The notes beneath the pieces were generated by a model. It worked only from the letters and a program-made list of their open reading frames with translations, ran no database searches and was not told the DNA's origin. A stretch of 22,954 bases of DNA from the NCBI GenBank assembly GCA_002344785.1, contig DDUL01000052.1, forward strand, positions 102,671 through 125,624, written 5' to 3'. The position numbers were made by a program, and so were the translations under genes. Position 1 is the stretch's first letter. The number at the start of each line of letters is the position of its first letter. Shown here one piece after another: positions 1 to 9,001 of the stretch. Source of the stretch: Bdellovibrionaceae bacterium UBA2339 (lineage in GTDB: Bacteria > Bdellovibrionota > Bdellovibrionia > Bdellovibrionales > JAMPXM01).

Positions 1-497
1 GCGTATAGTGTCTTTTCTTTTGTCTCTGGAAAATACCACACTCCATCTGGTTTGTGCTGCTGTAGCGGCTTTGCCCATTTCGGAAGGTCAGTATCATCAA
101 TACGGCGTAACTCCTGCTCGGTCACAAAACGCACATCGGGTGCAGACCCTTTGGGAATCCACTCGCCATAGTGAGCTGCAAGAACATGGAGATCATGCTT
201 AATGCTTTCCGTGCCGTAGCCCTCTTCCTTGAGAGCTAAGAGTTTGTCTCTAATTGCTTCAAATCCCTTGGACGTTAGGGACCAGACACGAACGCGGCCC
301 GAACCATCCGAACGCGTGTCAATGCACTTCTTCCTTTGAAGGATCAAGAGACGTTTATAGGCAGTAGCTTCCTTCCAATGGAAGTCTGGCTTGAATCGAA
401 GAAAGATCGCCGAAGTTGATGCGACCTTTACGCGCCAGAGGAAGTGCAAAATAGAGTGCTCGTCGTCTGAAAGTGAGAAATAAATTTTCTTACTCAT
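1..497 (-). CDS. Winged-helix / replication-relaxation-like protein, partial (C-terminus outside window)
   Basis: Reading the minus strand from the ATG at 497 gives 165 codons without a stop before the window edge, so the gene is cut. The ATG overlaps the stop of the FtsK-like gene (ATGA), indicating translational coupling. The first ~90 residues look like a winged helix that ends in a basic wing (residues near RVRVWSLTSKG). After that come HDLHVLAAHYGEW, PDVRFVTEQELR and KPDGVWYF, a pattern like that of replication-relaxation proteins of plasmids and conjugative elements, which fuse an HTH to a PD-(D/E)XK-like fold. Function in this element is not known: it could regulate transfer or act at the origin of transfer. 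The reading frame is seen directly; the family call is by motif memory and is moderate. Confidence 0.6.
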   Translation of the reverse strand, partial: MSKKIYFSLSDDEHSILHFLWRVKVASTSAIFLRFKPDFHWKEATAYKRLLILQRKKCIDTRSDGSGRVRVWSLTSKGFEAIRDKLLALKEEGYGTESIKHDLHVLAAHYGEWIPKGSAPDVRFVTEQELRRIDDTDLPKWAKPLQQHKPDGVWYFPETKEKTLY

Positions 498-1957
498 ACG
501 CCGACCTCTTCATTGTCTTCACTTAGCTCTTCTGATTTCACTTCTTCTTTTGGGGTATCCTTTTGTTTCTCGCGCATCGGACTCAATAGCTCCTCGATTT
601 TCTCGTCAGACAGTAAGGGCACTTGCACCTCTGTCATCGCAGTGCCGTCGCGCCAGATAGCGCGGCCCTTGATGTCAGGAAGGTCAGCAGCACGAACGCT
701 GTCTAAGATCGTCATACTGGATGCGTTGTCAGGCATTTGGAAACAGAGGCGGCCTTGCAGATTGGTCTTGATCGTTCCGTCGATGACCTTCACATCAGGA
801 CGTTGGGTAGAAACGATGATATGAACACCGACGGCCCGCCCTTGTGCGGCCAGTTGTGCCACGATCCTGCGGGCCTTTGATGCGCCTTCGGCGTTTAGCT
901 CCGCGCCCACGAGGAATAGTTCTGCGGCCTCATCCACTATGACAACGTGACGGCCAATGTCTTTGTCGGACTTAACTTGCTCCGTCCACTTCTTCTTGTC
1001 TTTAGGGAGAGCAAAAAATTCCTCGATCTTGTGACAGCCGTTCGCCAGAAGAAATTTTGCACGCTCGGCTATCTTTTTTTGAAGACGAGCTAACTTCTCC
1101 ACCGCATCCTGTGGGCGTGTGACAACTTTAACCCTCGGCAAGTTGTGAAACTGGATCGACTCAAGGCCGTTTTTAAGGTCGATCAGCGTGAACTCACACG
1201 AGCGGTTGTTCAGGTAGAGGGTTGAGATGAATTGCTTGAGATACGTCGATTTACCAGAGTTGCTCGTCCCTGCGATCAATAGGTGCGGCGTTGTCTCAAG
1301 GTTTGAACGCTTTTCGCCAGTGCGCGTGTTTCCGACGATAAAATCGTAGTGCCTGTATCCATAGGGGCTTTCCAAGTTGATGATCTTAGGAATGTCTTTT
1401 TCGGAATACTTAATTTTGATGAGCCCTTTCCTGCGCTCATCCTTCATCTCTTCGATGAATCCAAAAACATCCGTCTCTAGTTTTTCGCGGGCTTGCTTAA
1501 ATGCCGAGAGAGGAACTCCATTCATTGAGAGCACCATTTCGCGCACGCCAGAATCAATCGGACGATCCGCGACAAATGAAGGCACTCGGCCCATATTCGT
1601 CTTGAGTCCCGCTTCAACAAATATGCTCGTCAGAGTCGAGAGAAGCCTATTCAGCTTCACAGCCTCTCGAATCCCCCAGAAGAAAAATCCAGAGACAAGC
1701 AAGAATGCTTGCAGCGACCAATAGATGATCGGGTGATTGTACGGATAAAGAAAGGACAGGTGAGCTTTCTTTAGGAGCCACTCATCAACTCCAAGGGCGA
1801 CACCAGCACTGACCATCAATGCCCACGCTCCGCACTCGAAGTAGGGGATCGTACCTTTGCGTACTCCATGAACGATCTCAACGAATGGCCGTGTGACACG
1901 ATTGAATGTCTTGATGAGTTCACCAAGGTTGTCTCGTTTTTCAGTTTTGGTTTTCAA
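494..1957 (-). CDS. FtsK/SpoIIIE-type DNA translocase, probable conjugative coupling protein
   Basis: A 487-residue membrane ATPase. Two transmembrane segments lie at about residues 40-57 and 78-96. Walker A is GTSNSGKST (230-238), Walker B is HVVIVDEAAE (337-346), followed by the FtsK-typical STQRP. The C-terminal tail is acidic and charged. In place next to T4SS genes it would recruit and pump the DNA, the role of VirD4/TraD, but the core is of the FtsK/TcpA kind rather than VirD4. The start is a TTG at 1957, directly after the TGA of the VirB10-like gene, with a G-run 4-5 bases upstream. No better start in this frame precedes the first membrane segment. Alternative: a segregation translocase of the element. 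Confidence 0.82.
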   Translation of the reverse strand: MKTKTEKRDNLGELIKTFNRVTRPFVEIVHGVRKGTIPYFECGAWALMVSAGVALGVDEWLLKKAHLSFLYPYNHPIIYWSLQAFLLVSGFFFWGIREAVKLNRLLSTLTSIFVEAGLKTNMGRVPSFVADRPIDSGVREMVLSMNGVPLSAFKQAREKLETDVFGFIEEMKDERRKGLIKIKYSEKDIPKIINLESPYGYRHYDFIVGNTRTGEKRSNLETTPHLLIAGTSNSGKSTYLKQFISTLYLNNRSCEFTLIDLKNGLESIQFHNLPRVKVVTRPQDAVEKLARLQKKIAERAKFLLANGCHKIEEFFALPKDKKKWTEQVKSDKDIGRHVVIVDEAAELFLVGAELNAEGASKARRIVAQLAAQGRAVGVHIIVSTQRPDVKVIDGTIKTNLQGRLCFQMPDNASSMTILDSVRAADLPDIKGRAIWRDGTAMTEVQVPLLSDEKIEELLSPMREKQKDTPKEEVKSEELSEDNEEVGV

Positions 1958-2854
1958 TCAGCCCCCATTGTCGGCGAAGAATAAGAAAAACTCTGTTCCG
2001 GCCTTTACCTCGATCACGGGCGCAGAGTTTTTATATTCGGATGCAATTTGGTTCGATTGTTCGAGCGCAGATTCGGCGGCTCCACTCAAAAAAGCATTTT
2101 TCATCGTGGGCTTTTTGACGGCGACACCAGATTGACCTTCTGTTTCTTGAAGGGCGGCTGTCGCTCCTGCAACAAACTTGAGTCCGACATTCGCCGCGAG
2201 CTTGATGGCACGACTTGCAACCTTGGAACCTTTAAGCCCCATCGTCTTGTCTGAGCTATCGGCGGCCTCCGCCGCCACTTGTGAAACGTCACCCTCTTTG
2301 TGGAGAACTTTCGTGAACGTGATAAAGAGGCGATCTTCCGTCGAAGATCCGCGCCCTATAACGGTTGACCCTGCCTCGATCAAGGTTTCGCCATTCACGC
2401 GCACAGCATCTTTCAAGATGGCCTTCACCGATCCGTTGGATGCCCCTGTTACCAGCTCGGCGCGAGCAAGAGTCCCTGACGGAATCTCGACGTTCCTCGA
2501 CCGAGTAATGAGCTTAGGTCCCGCTAGTTTGAGAGGTGTACCAGCTTGCGGTGAGCGGCGTTTTTCATCCAGTCGTTTTGCGTCGTCTGTGCGGGAGTAG
2601 CCGTTCGCGGTTGGATCAACTTGCGCCTCGCCAATAGTGGGAATGGACATCGGGACCGATAGCTCGATCTCTTTTTCGGGTTCGCCACGAAAAAACGAGA
2701 TGGCGATGGCCACGAAAGCCATCAGTATTCCCATGACCTTAAATCGCGTCCCTTGGTTCGCTTCGCGCCGAATGTAGCTGAAATTCTCAAGAAAGGTCTT
2801 TCTCGCCGTACCCTCCGAGATCATCTCTACAGTTTCCACCTTGTCGGACTTCAT
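1958..2854 (-). CDS. VirB10/TrbI/TraB-like T4SS protein
   Basis: 298 residues. There is a short cytoplasmic N-terminus, one transmembrane helix at about 39-56, a periplasmic linker, then a beta-rich domain beginning IPSGTLARAELVTG and containing a VNGETLIEAGSTVIGRGS stretch, and near the end PVIEVKAGTEFFLFF. This is the arrangement of the VirB10 family, which spans the envelope and forms the inner part of the core complex. It is shorter than typical VirB10/TrbI (about 380-470), mainly through a short linker. The ATG overlaps the upstream stop by four bases (ATGA). It belongs to the long co-oriented transfer operon. Confidence 0.78.
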   Translation of the reverse strand: MKSDKVETVEMISEGTARKTFLENFSYIRREANQGTRFKVMGILMAFVAIAISFFRGEPEKEIELSVPMSIPTIGEAQVDPTANGYSRTDDAKRLDEKRRSPQAGTPLKLAGPKLITRSRNVEIPSGTLARAELVTGASNGSVKAILKDAVRVNGETLIEAGSTVIGRGSSTEDRLFITFTKVLHKEGDVSQVAAEAADSSDKTMGLKGSKVASRAIKLAANVGLKFVAGATAALQETEGQSGVAVKKPTMKNAFLSGAAESALEQSNQIASEYKNSAPVIEVKAGTEFFLFFADNGG

Positions 2855-3276
2855 TTTTTCCCCTTTGCCTTTGCTGGCGGAGGCGATACTGCGGGTTTGG
2901 GCTCGATGGCATCCAGTACGCGGATCACAGGGCTTCCGCCTTGGGGCGACGTAACCAAGTCAAAGCTGAACCGCCGACCGTAGAGATAGACAAATAGGTT
3001 GGAGCGTGCGGCGGTATTGAGTGGCGAAATAGCGAGATCACTTTCGACGTACTCGATGCCAAAAGTCCCAGCTCGTCCAAGAATGACCTTGGTGGGCTTG
3101 ATCGGAAAACTTAGAACCGTTCCGCGAGTCGAGATCAGCACTTTGCCGATGGTTTTCTCGTCGAGCCGAATGATCTTCGCCTCTTCTGCAAAAGCGTTGA
3201 TGGTGAATGACGTCAGCAGTACCAAAATGAGTGTTAAGAAAAATAGTTCCGACCGCTTTTGATTCTTACTTGCCAT
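2851..3276 (-). CDS. Short VirB9/TraK-like periplasmic T4SS protein
   Basis: 141 residues from the ATG at 3276, preferred over the far upstream ATG at 3327 because GGAGG lies 9 bases before it and the signal peptide then starts correctly (basic n-region, hydrophobic 11-25, cleavage after INAFA at about 30). The mature part is beta-rich with RSNLFVYLYGRRFSFDLVTS, which resembles the N-terminal domain of VirB9/TraK, and it ends in a Pro/Lys-rich tail. VirB9 proteins usually have about 250-300 residues with a second domain contacting VirB7; that domain is absent here. Position between VirB8-like and VirB10-like genes supports the call. Start overlaps the previous gene by 11 bases. Confidence 0.6.
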   Translation of the reverse strand: MASKNQKRSELFFLTLILVLLTSFTINAFAEEAKIIRLDEKTIGKVLISTRGTVLSFPIKPTKVILGRAGTFGIEYVESDLAISPLNTAARSNLFVYLYGRRFSFDLVTSPQGGSPVIRVLDAIEPKPAVSPPPAKAKGKK

Positions 3277-3811
3277 CTTTCTTGTCCTCCGTCTTGATAG
3301 GGGCCACTCGCAACACGACAAGGCCATACGGATTGCCGCTTGTGCGCGTGGCTTTTGCGATGGTGACGGTCATGGGCATTTGAAATGCTGACCTGATTTT
3401 TCCGACAGACAAGATACGGTCAGCATCCACAATATAGCCATCGCCCTGCTTGGTGACGGAGTTCACGACGACACTTTGCTTGATGTCTCTCCGCTTTAGT
3501 TCGATCTGCTCACTATCGCGGGCTTTCAGCTCTTCCAACGCAAAGTAGTCATTGACCACAACGGCACTAGAGTTGAATCTCTCGGCGACAGTTTCTCTCA
3601 AAAAAGCCTCAATCTCTTGCGGGGTCTGAACTTGCGACTGCGTTGGTGCAACTGTAGAAAAACAACCGCGCTCAATCACAAGTGGCTCTTTAAAGGCAAA
3701 CTTCAGCGCGATCATCAAAATGACCACACATACAAAGGTGACACCGATCACGGCGAATCGAAGGACGTTGTTTTGTTTGGCAACGTCGGCCCAAGCCTGA
3801 GATAAACGCAT
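3266..3811 (-). CDS. VirB8/TrbF/TraE-like T4SS protein
   Basis: 181 residues. One transmembrane helix at about 18-38 is followed by a periplasmic domain of mixed helix and strand, ending in a lysine-rich tail. Size, topology and place before the VirB9/VirB10 pair match TraE of F-type systems or VirB8/TrbF, the bitopic inner-membrane scaffold of the T4SS. Sequence motifs of this family are weak, so the assignment relies on topology and gene order. The ATG has GAGAGGAA upstream at good spacing. It is separated by about 55 bases from the VirB6-like gene, the largest gap within the main T4SS block apart from those around the pilin gene. Confidence 0.62.
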   Translation of the reverse strand: MRLSQAWADVAKQNNVLRFAVIGVTFVCVVILMIALKFAFKEPLVIERGCFSTVAPTQSQVQTPQEIEAFLRETVAERFNSSAVVVNDYFALEELKARDSEQIELKRRDIKQSVVVNSVTKQGDGYIVDADRILSVGKIRSAFQMPMTVTIAKATRTSGNPYGLVVLRVAPIKTEDKKDGK

Positions 3812-3865
3812 AAGACTTCCTCTCGTTCAAAATCGTTTTAGATATTCAGTGACAATATGACGTTT

Positions 3866-4735
3866 CTACATCTTGGGTTTCGGCGGTTCTTTTTTGTCAG
3901 GTCGAGGGAACGCTTTAGCTGCACCAGTTCCAGCAGAGACTCCCATCGAAACGCCTTTCTTGGCGACCAAAGACGGACTAAACGTAGCGGCCATTGCTGC
4001 GGTTCCAATGGCGGAGCTTGCCATTGATGACAAACCTTTGGAGGCAAGCGCACTCACAACAATCGGTGTAGCGAGTAATGAGAGAGCCAGAATCAGGTTG
4101 AACGAAATCACGGTGAGGAAATTGATGTCAGTTTTGTTCATGTCACTCAAAGCACTACTCCAAAGAAGTGCTGCGAGCGTTGCCCACACAATTTTCCACA
4201 TACAGACTTCGATCAGCGTCCGATAGAGTGCCTTAGTTGCGCCCGCTGTCGCGGGCAAAATAAAAAACGCAATCAGAATCGGCGAAAACACATAGAGAAT
4301 CGTCCAAACATAGATGACCCCAGCATTCGTGATGAAAACTGAGATGTAGAGGATGAAGAATGTCACGAAGGAAAAAAGCATGATGATGCTGTCTTTCACC
4401 GCCGTCCAACTCCAAACCATCGTGTCTAGTTTTTCCTTCATTCTCGCGGTAACGAGGTTAAAGTTGTTGTAGTCGCCGATACGGTTAGCAAGTGCGTCTG
4501 TAACGTCGCTCAAGGTGTTGGTCACTTCGGGATAACTGTGCAGTAAGAGGGCGGCGATCAGCACGCGGCCAATCAGTTCAGGCGTGAACGCCATCCCACC
4601 AATCGGCAGCTTGAAGTATTCGCTTATCACTCCGATCAAAACCAGAACGACAGCAAGGCCATAAAACACTGACTCAAAGAGGGCGTGAATACTCCGCGCC
4701 TCCTGAGCAAGCCATGATAAATCAGTCATGTTCAA
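3866..4735 (-). CDS. VirB6/TrbL-like polytopic membrane protein
   Basis: 289 residues with about six hydrophobic segments (near 21-40, 52-68, 114-136, 139-160, 178-196, 206-228). After the last membrane segment comes an Ala/Gly/Ser-rich stretch and a Pro/Lys-rich C-terminus. This is the layout of VirB6/TrbL, the inner-membrane channel component. The conserved central aromatic membrane region (WTILYVFSPILIAFF, then a charged loop and MWKIVW) fits the family. The start codon overlaps the VirB5-like stop (ATGA), so the two are translationally coupled. Confidence 0.75.
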   Translation of the reverse strand: MNMTDLSWLAQEARSIHALFESVFYGLAVVLVLIGVISEYFKLPIGGMAFTPELIGRVLIAALLLHSYPEVTNTLSDVTDALANRIGDYNNFNLVTARMKEKLDTMVWSWTAVKDSIIMLFSFVTFFILYISVFITNAGVIYVWTILYVFSPILIAFFILPATAGATKALYRTLIEVCMWKIVWATLAALLWSSALSDMNKTDINFLTVISFNLILALSLLATPIVVSALASKGLSSMASSAIGTAAMAATFSPSLVAKKGVSMGVSAGTGAAKAFPRPDKKEPPKPKM

Positions 4736-5430
4736 AACCTCGGAAGTTTATAGTCAGGGCTTTGGGTCTTTAGCGAATCACCGAGCTGTCCCGAAATATC
4801 CATCATGTGACGAGTCATTTCCTTTTCTCTATGATTCTGTAAGGCCAACGCCTGCGCCTGAATCTTGAGTCCTGTTGCTTGGGTCCGAAGACTTTGATTC
4901 ATCACGGTCAACATCACGCCAAGACTTTCTGCGGTGAGCTTTTGTGCGCCGCCAGGGGAAACCGCGTGACTATATTGCTTGATGGCTTCACCGATCTTGT
5001 CGATGTCCGACGTGTACTTATAGATCGAATTATTGAGAGAAATCGCCTCGGCAACGCTTTGATCGGTGTCTCGCTGCACTCTTGCATCTTGCGAAGGCGT
5101 CACTGCTCCATAGATTTGCTCAAGACCGCGAAGGGCCTGGTCGATCCTGTCCCAATCTTTGTAAAGACCTGGGTCAATGTTTGGATAGATCGTCCTCACA
5201 ATTCCAAGCGAATCGTTAATCCCACGATTGATCTCTCGAATCAGATTCAAATTATCCCGTCCATTGCCGAGAATCTCTTTCAGTTGAGCGAGCTGTTGCA
5301 CGGCATTCGCCAAAATCTGTGCGAGATAAATAAGATCGCCACCCCACATATCAGCGCGACCAGTCGTCGGCGTGAACACCAACGCCAGAGCCATCAGATG
5401 AATGAGAACTGCTTTCTTAAATTTACTCAC
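4732..5430 (-). CDS. VirB5/TrbJ-like periplasmic/pilus-associated protein
   Basis: 232 residues with a Sec signal peptide (basic start, hydrophobic 7-22, cleavage after TTGRA at about 26). The mature protein is almost entirely helical, opening with a LIYLAQILANAVQQLAQLKE stretch typical of TrbJ/VirB5, which forms the tip or minor component of the pilus. It lies between VirB4-like and VirB6-like genes, the usual place of this family, and overlaps both by four bases. Confidence 0.75.
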   Translation of the reverse strand: MSKFKKAVLIHLMALALVFTPTTGRADMWGGDLIYLAQILANAVQQLAQLKEILGNGRDNLNLIREINRGINDSLGIVRTIYPNIDPGLYKDWDRIDQALRGLEQIYGAVTPSQDARVQRDTDQSVAEAISLNNSIYKYTSDIDKIGEAIKQYSHAVSPGGAQKLTAESLGVMLTVMNQSLRTQATGLKIQAQALALQNHREKEMTRHMMDISGQLGDSLKTQSPDYKLPRF

Positions 5431-7847
5431 GAAGCCCTCTCTTTCTCGAACGCCGCAATCCCATGCGGATATTTTTCAGCGAGCCACTGAAGCCGTTGGA
5501 TATGGTTCTGCTGAGGCGTCTCAGCCGTAAGTCGATCCACCTCTGCTAAATCCTTTGGATCTGTGGTGGCGATCCAGTATTCAAGAGGAGTGGATTCGAC
5601 TACGGCGACGATTCGATTTTTCTGTGCGAGTAGGAACGCTTGCGATAGTCGGCCTTTTTCTTGATAGAGCGACTTCACCATTTGAACTTCGTTGTCGTTG
5701 AGGTCCAAAACTTCCTTGAGACGTTCGCCATCCACCTGTTGCTGTAGTAGCAACCACTTGATCGAACAGTTCGGGAGTAGTGCGCCCGCAATCCGTGACT
5801 TGGCGAAATCGTCAATGTCTTGTGAGATCGCTATGGCCGAAGCTTTGTATTTACGGAAAGTTCTAAAAACCTCCTCAATAAACACGATTCCTGACTCGTT
5901 CTTGAGGAGCTTCCAACACTCGTCAAAGCAGAGAAATTTTTTGGTGAGGCGATCTTTTTGAACCTCGCGCCAAACAAGATCGGTAATCAAGAACAGACAC
6001 ACTGCCTGAAGTTCAGGATATGTCTCCATCCCTTTCAAATCGAAGGCGACCACTTGCTTGTCTAAGCTGATATTGGTTTTTTGATCGAGGAACTTTCCAA
6101 AAAGCGAATTCCCACACCAAGGCGTTAGAATTTTTCCGAAGCGCACGATGTTCGGATCTTTATGGTTTAGTAAAATCTCTCGAAGGTCAGAAAGGCGCGG
6201 TGATTTTGAAGTCGCATAGACTTCGCGGATGGCCTCTTCGACCTCGGCACGCTCTAGCTTTGGCAAACGAGAAACGTCCTCCTCTTTAGCCATGAGTTCG
6301 ATCAAGCCCACCAAAAATTTGATTTTCTGGTTGGACACGACTTCCTCGCCAGCGGACAAATCAAAGGGATTGATTGAAATTCCATCAGATACGCCGAGCG
6401 GGAGGTATTGCCCCTCAAGATTCTCGCAAAGTTTCTTGTAACTTCCGCCAATATCGACGAAGAAAATTTTAGGATTTTCTTTGAGCATCTGCATAAGGAT
6501 GATGTTTGTAAGAAACGACTTCCCGCTGCCTGATCCACCAGAAATCAGCATATTGGAGTTCGTGAAATCCGCGTCGAACGGATCGAATTTCAAAAGCGCA
6601 CCAGAGCTGCTTCTCAAAAGCACACTCGGCTCTGTTGTGCCGGCCCAAGCACCATAGATCGGCAAAAGATCGGCGAGGTTCGATGTCTTCACTCGCTTAG
6701 ATCGCTCCGCCGCTCGCGCATTGGGTAACGCCATCTGCGAGAAAATATCGAAGGCCGCAATTGTCTCCTGCATGGCCTCGCTACTGCCAAGGCTTCTCAC
6801 CGCAATGAGGGCTTGGTTTACCTTGTCTTCAAGCTCCTCTAGGTTTTCCGATTTCAACAGTACGTTGAGACTCAGGCGGAACACCTTTTCACCGCTTGCA
6901 ATCATTTGCTCTAGCAGAGTCTCTAGGTCTTGCAGCTTTGCCTCGGACTCGATGTCAGAAACACCGCTTCGTTTTCCCCGCGCCATCGAAAAGGCAATGC
7001 GCCTTTGCGTCTTTAGACTTTCAAGCTCGTTTGTTTGATCGGGCACATGAACCGAAAAGAACAACCGCGAGCCAAATGGAAGCCCTTGAAGGACTGCACC
7101 CAAGCACGAGTAAGTCGCTTCTGGTAAAATCTTGAGCGACAGAATCCTATGGTAAACATTCCCGATAGAAAATCCCTCTTGTGAAATCGCAACGTCGGTC
7201 AGACAAAGTGATTCTCGCAGGTCTTCGGGGTCGTATTGTCCAAGCCCAATCTTCCGCGTGGGATTCCACTGTTTATAGACGAGCTTCAAAACTTCTTCGG
7301 GCGTAAGTACGCAAGCGGTTAGCCCCAGCGACTTGACACCTTGAAGCAAGTCTTCAAGTGTCCGATCAAACATCGACAGCTCTTTTTTCAAGCGATCTTC
7401 TGTCACCTCTTGAAACTTGGGCTCAAGAGAAAAGAACTTCGTTTTGTCTGCCAGACGCTGTGAAAATGGCTTTCGTACAAAAATATGGAGGTCATACTTT
7501 GGGATAAAGCCCTGTTGATCGAACTTACGAAACATCGAGGCACGTCCGAGAGCGAGTGCCTTGGCAGCCTCATTGGTTGAAGTCATCGCCACGCTTTCAA
7601 AGCCTGCAATCTCATCTTCATTTCCGTCTCGAATATCACAGACGAATTGAACATCGAGGCCACTTGGCAAGCTGTTCAAAAATTGAATCAAACTGCCAGC
7701 GAGCGCATTTTTTCCCTCGTCTGAGTAGGCGACAACATCAAGAGGTGAAATCCTCAGAGCTGCGCCCATCGAGCCATCCTCGAAAATCATGCGATCTTGT
7801 TCAAAACCCCAGAGCTGAAGCTCATCGGTCAAAGTATCTGTTTTCAT
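5427..7847 (-). CDS. VirB4/TraC-type T4SS ATPase
   Basis: 806 residues, normal for VirB4/TraC/TrbE. Walker A is GGSGSGKS (437-444) and Walker B is KFLCFDECW (637-645), followed by a SQDIDDF motif and the usual C-terminal helical region. The N-terminal half (to about 400) matches the membrane-facing VirB4 domain. It powers pilus and channel assembly at the inner membrane. The ATG overlaps the stop of the VirB3-like gene by one base (TAATG). AFDLKGMETYPELQ before Walker B is closer to F-type TraC than to P-type TrbE, in my judgement. The most secure T4SS call in the window. Confidence 0.93.
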   Translation of the reverse strand: MKTDTLTDELQLWGFEQDRMIFEDGSMGAALRISPLDVVAYSDEGKNALAGSLIQFLNSLPSGLDVQFVCDIRDGNEDEIAGFESVAMTSTNEAAKALALGRASMFRKFDQQGFIPKYDLHIFVRKPFSQRLADKTKFFSLEPKFQEVTEDRLKKELSMFDRTLEDLLQGVKSLGLTACVLTPEEVLKLVYKQWNPTRKIGLGQYDPEDLRESLCLTDVAISQEGFSIGNVYHRILSLKILPEATYSCLGAVLQGLPFGSRLFFSVHVPDQTNELESLKTQRRIAFSMARGKRSGVSDIESEAKLQDLETLLEQMIASGEKVFRLSLNVLLKSENLEELEDKVNQALIAVRSLGSSEAMQETIAAFDIFSQMALPNARAAERSKRVKTSNLADLLPIYGAWAGTTEPSVLLRSSSGALLKFDPFDADFTNSNMLISGGSGSGKSFLTNIILMQMLKENPKIFFVDIGGSYKKLCENLEGQYLPLGVSDGISINPFDLSAGEEVVSNQKIKFLVGLIELMAKEEDVSRLPKLERAEVEEAIREVYATSKSPRLSDLREILLNHKDPNIVRFGKILTPWCGNSLFGKFLDQKTNISLDKQVVAFDLKGMETYPELQAVCLFLITDLVWREVQKDRLTKKFLCFDECWKLLKNESGIVFIEEVFRTFRKYKASAIAISQDIDDFAKSRIAGALLPNCSIKWLLLQQQVDGERLKEVLDLNDNEVQMVKSLYQEKGRLSQAFLLAQKNRIVAVVESTPLEYWIATTDPKDLAEVDRLTAETPQQNHIQRLQWLAEKYPHGIAAFEKERAS

Positions 7848-8167
7848 TAAGCCCCCTTGCGTTTGAGTTGTGGCGGACTTTGAAAGGTCTTTGATTCAGG
7901 AAAAGCCCACAAAGCCTTTGGCCTCATCCAGAACTTCCCCAGATGCAGAAAATAGTTGTCGGGTTTGCCGCGTTTGCCGATGCGGATAGTGAGAGCCACC
8001 GCCAAAGTCGGGAGCCATACCAGAAACAACTTTCCCGAAGTGGTGCCGAAGAGAAAATTTAGAATCGAAAGCAGGGAGAACACGAAAAGCAGGTCTGGGA
8101 TTTCAAAACCCATGACTTGCAGTTTTTTCTCCAAGCACTGACTAACAGGCGTTACTTTCAAAGCCAT
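7847..8167 (-). CDS. VirB3/TraL-like small membrane protein
   Basis: 106 residues when started at the ATG at 8167, which has GGAG seven bases upstream; an ATG at 8194 in frame has no such site and lies inside a stem-loop. Two adjacent hydrophobic segments (about 26-42 and 46-62) are followed by a basic loop (GKRGKPDNYF) and an aromatic C-terminal part. That is the pattern of TraL/VirB3, the partner of VirB4 at the inner membrane. It lies directly before the VirB4 gene, as expected. Confidence 0.7.
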   Translation of the reverse strand: MALKVTPVSQCLEKKLQVMGFEIPDLLFVFSLLSILNFLFGTTSGKLFLVWLPTLAVALTIRIGKRGKPDNYFLHLGKFWMRPKALWAFPESKTFQSPPQLKRKGA

Positions 8168-8187
8168 GCACGATCTCCGAAAATGGG

Positions 8188-8222
8188 CCGACACCCAGAG
8201 GGCAAAGCCCTCCGAGCATCGG
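8188..8222 (-). other. Intercistronic stem-loop between pilin and VirB3-like genes
   Basis: GAGGGC (8198-8203) and GCCCTC (8207-8212) form a perfect six-pair stem with a three-base loop. It is flanked by CCGA (8188-8191) and TCGG (8219-8222), which can pair as an outer stem. No T-run follows on the minus strand, so it is not a standard terminator. Placed just after the pilin gene, it could protect the pilin message or lower downstream expression (inference). Confidence 0.45.
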
Positions 8223-8234
8223 CGCGTAACTAAC

Positions 8235-8519
8235 TTAGTGAATTAGTGACTGAACAAACTGGATGATGGATGGCGCACCGAAGCCGACAACGGCCCCCAT
8301 AATCGCCAAAATCAGATGCGAGCGAGCGTTCTGCGATCCAGTGAAGAATGAGAAAGCCGCGAACACCAGTCCCAAAATCCCCACCAGTGGCAAGACGGTG
8401 TTGATGAGCTTCGATTGTACCGCCATCAAACTTGATTCAACGCTGGCCGATGCCATCATTGGCGTGAGAAACATCCACAACGAGCCGACAAGCGCGACCC
8501 CATATCTCTTGATTTTCAT
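8235..8519 (-). CDS. VirB2/TrbC-like pilin precursor
   Basis: 94 residues: signal peptide with cleavage likely after ASA (residue 25), then two hydrophobic helices (about 41-59 and 68-85) separated by a short polar loop with SQNARSH. This is the VirB2/TrbC major pilin layout, and the size is normal. AGGGGAT precedes the ATG. It leads the structural T4SS genes and is followed by a stem-loop before the next gene, an arrangement often seen when pilin must be made in excess. Confidence 0.82.
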   Translation of the reverse strand: MKIKRYGVALVGSLWMFLTPMMASASVESSLMAVQSKLINTVLPLVGILGLVFAAFSFFTGSQNARSHLILAIMGAVVGFGAPSIIQFVQSLIH

Positions 8520-8600
8520 AAAATCCCCTTTGCGAAATGCAAAAGCCCTTCAAGCGGACTTTTTTTAGTGGCGGGGTTTTATTGAGACGGTCGCCGAGCT

Positions 8601-8948
8601 TTAGTTGCTCGGATAGATCGACATATAGACCTTCTGTTTTGGAAGGCGCAGGTTGATCTCCAGATAGTCCTTTAAATCGCCTCGCAGGACGGCGTAGCCG
8701 ACAGGATTCTGGAAATGCACGCTCGTCTCAGTCTCGACTTTTTTTGTGAAGACCGTGAACTTATCTGACGAGTCTCGATTCATGCTCAGGTAGTAAGTGA
8801 CATTCGGGAACGGCCAGAGCTTCAGGATGTAGTATTTCAGATTTTCGTACTTGAGCGCGTAACCGATATGGAGTGCGCAATCAAGTTTCTGGGCGACGTG
8901 GTTTCCTACAAATACATCATGCTTCATTTTGTTTACTTCGATTTCCAT
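8601..8948 (-). CDS. Hypothetical protein, 115 residues
   Basis: I do not recognise the family. It is a soluble mixed alpha/beta protein without signal peptide or membrane segment, rich in Tyr and Lys, with a run of aromatic residues (YYILKLWPFPNVTYYL). A G-run (GGGGGG) lies about six bases before the ATG, a convincing ribosome site. It sits between the tiny-gene cluster and the pilin gene in the same orientation, so it is likely expressed with the transfer operon. The 81 bases between it and the pilin gene hold no further ORF I would support. Confidence 0.65.
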   Translation of the reverse strand: MEIEVNKMKHDVFVGNHVAQKLDCALHIGYALKYENLKYYILKLWPFPNVTYYLSMNRDSSDKFTVFTKKVETETSVHFQNPVGYAVLRGDLKDYLEINLRLPKQKVYMSIYPSN

Positions 8949-9001
8949 TAAAATTCCCCCCGTATAAATTTGTTTGCTAATTCAGAGTCGGCGTTGCGCT
9001 C

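Noticed and set aside
8..202. Plus-strand open frame of 64 codons at the left edge
   Set aside because: It is antisense to the minus-strand gene 1-497, which is continuous, coupled to the FtsK-like gene and protein-like.
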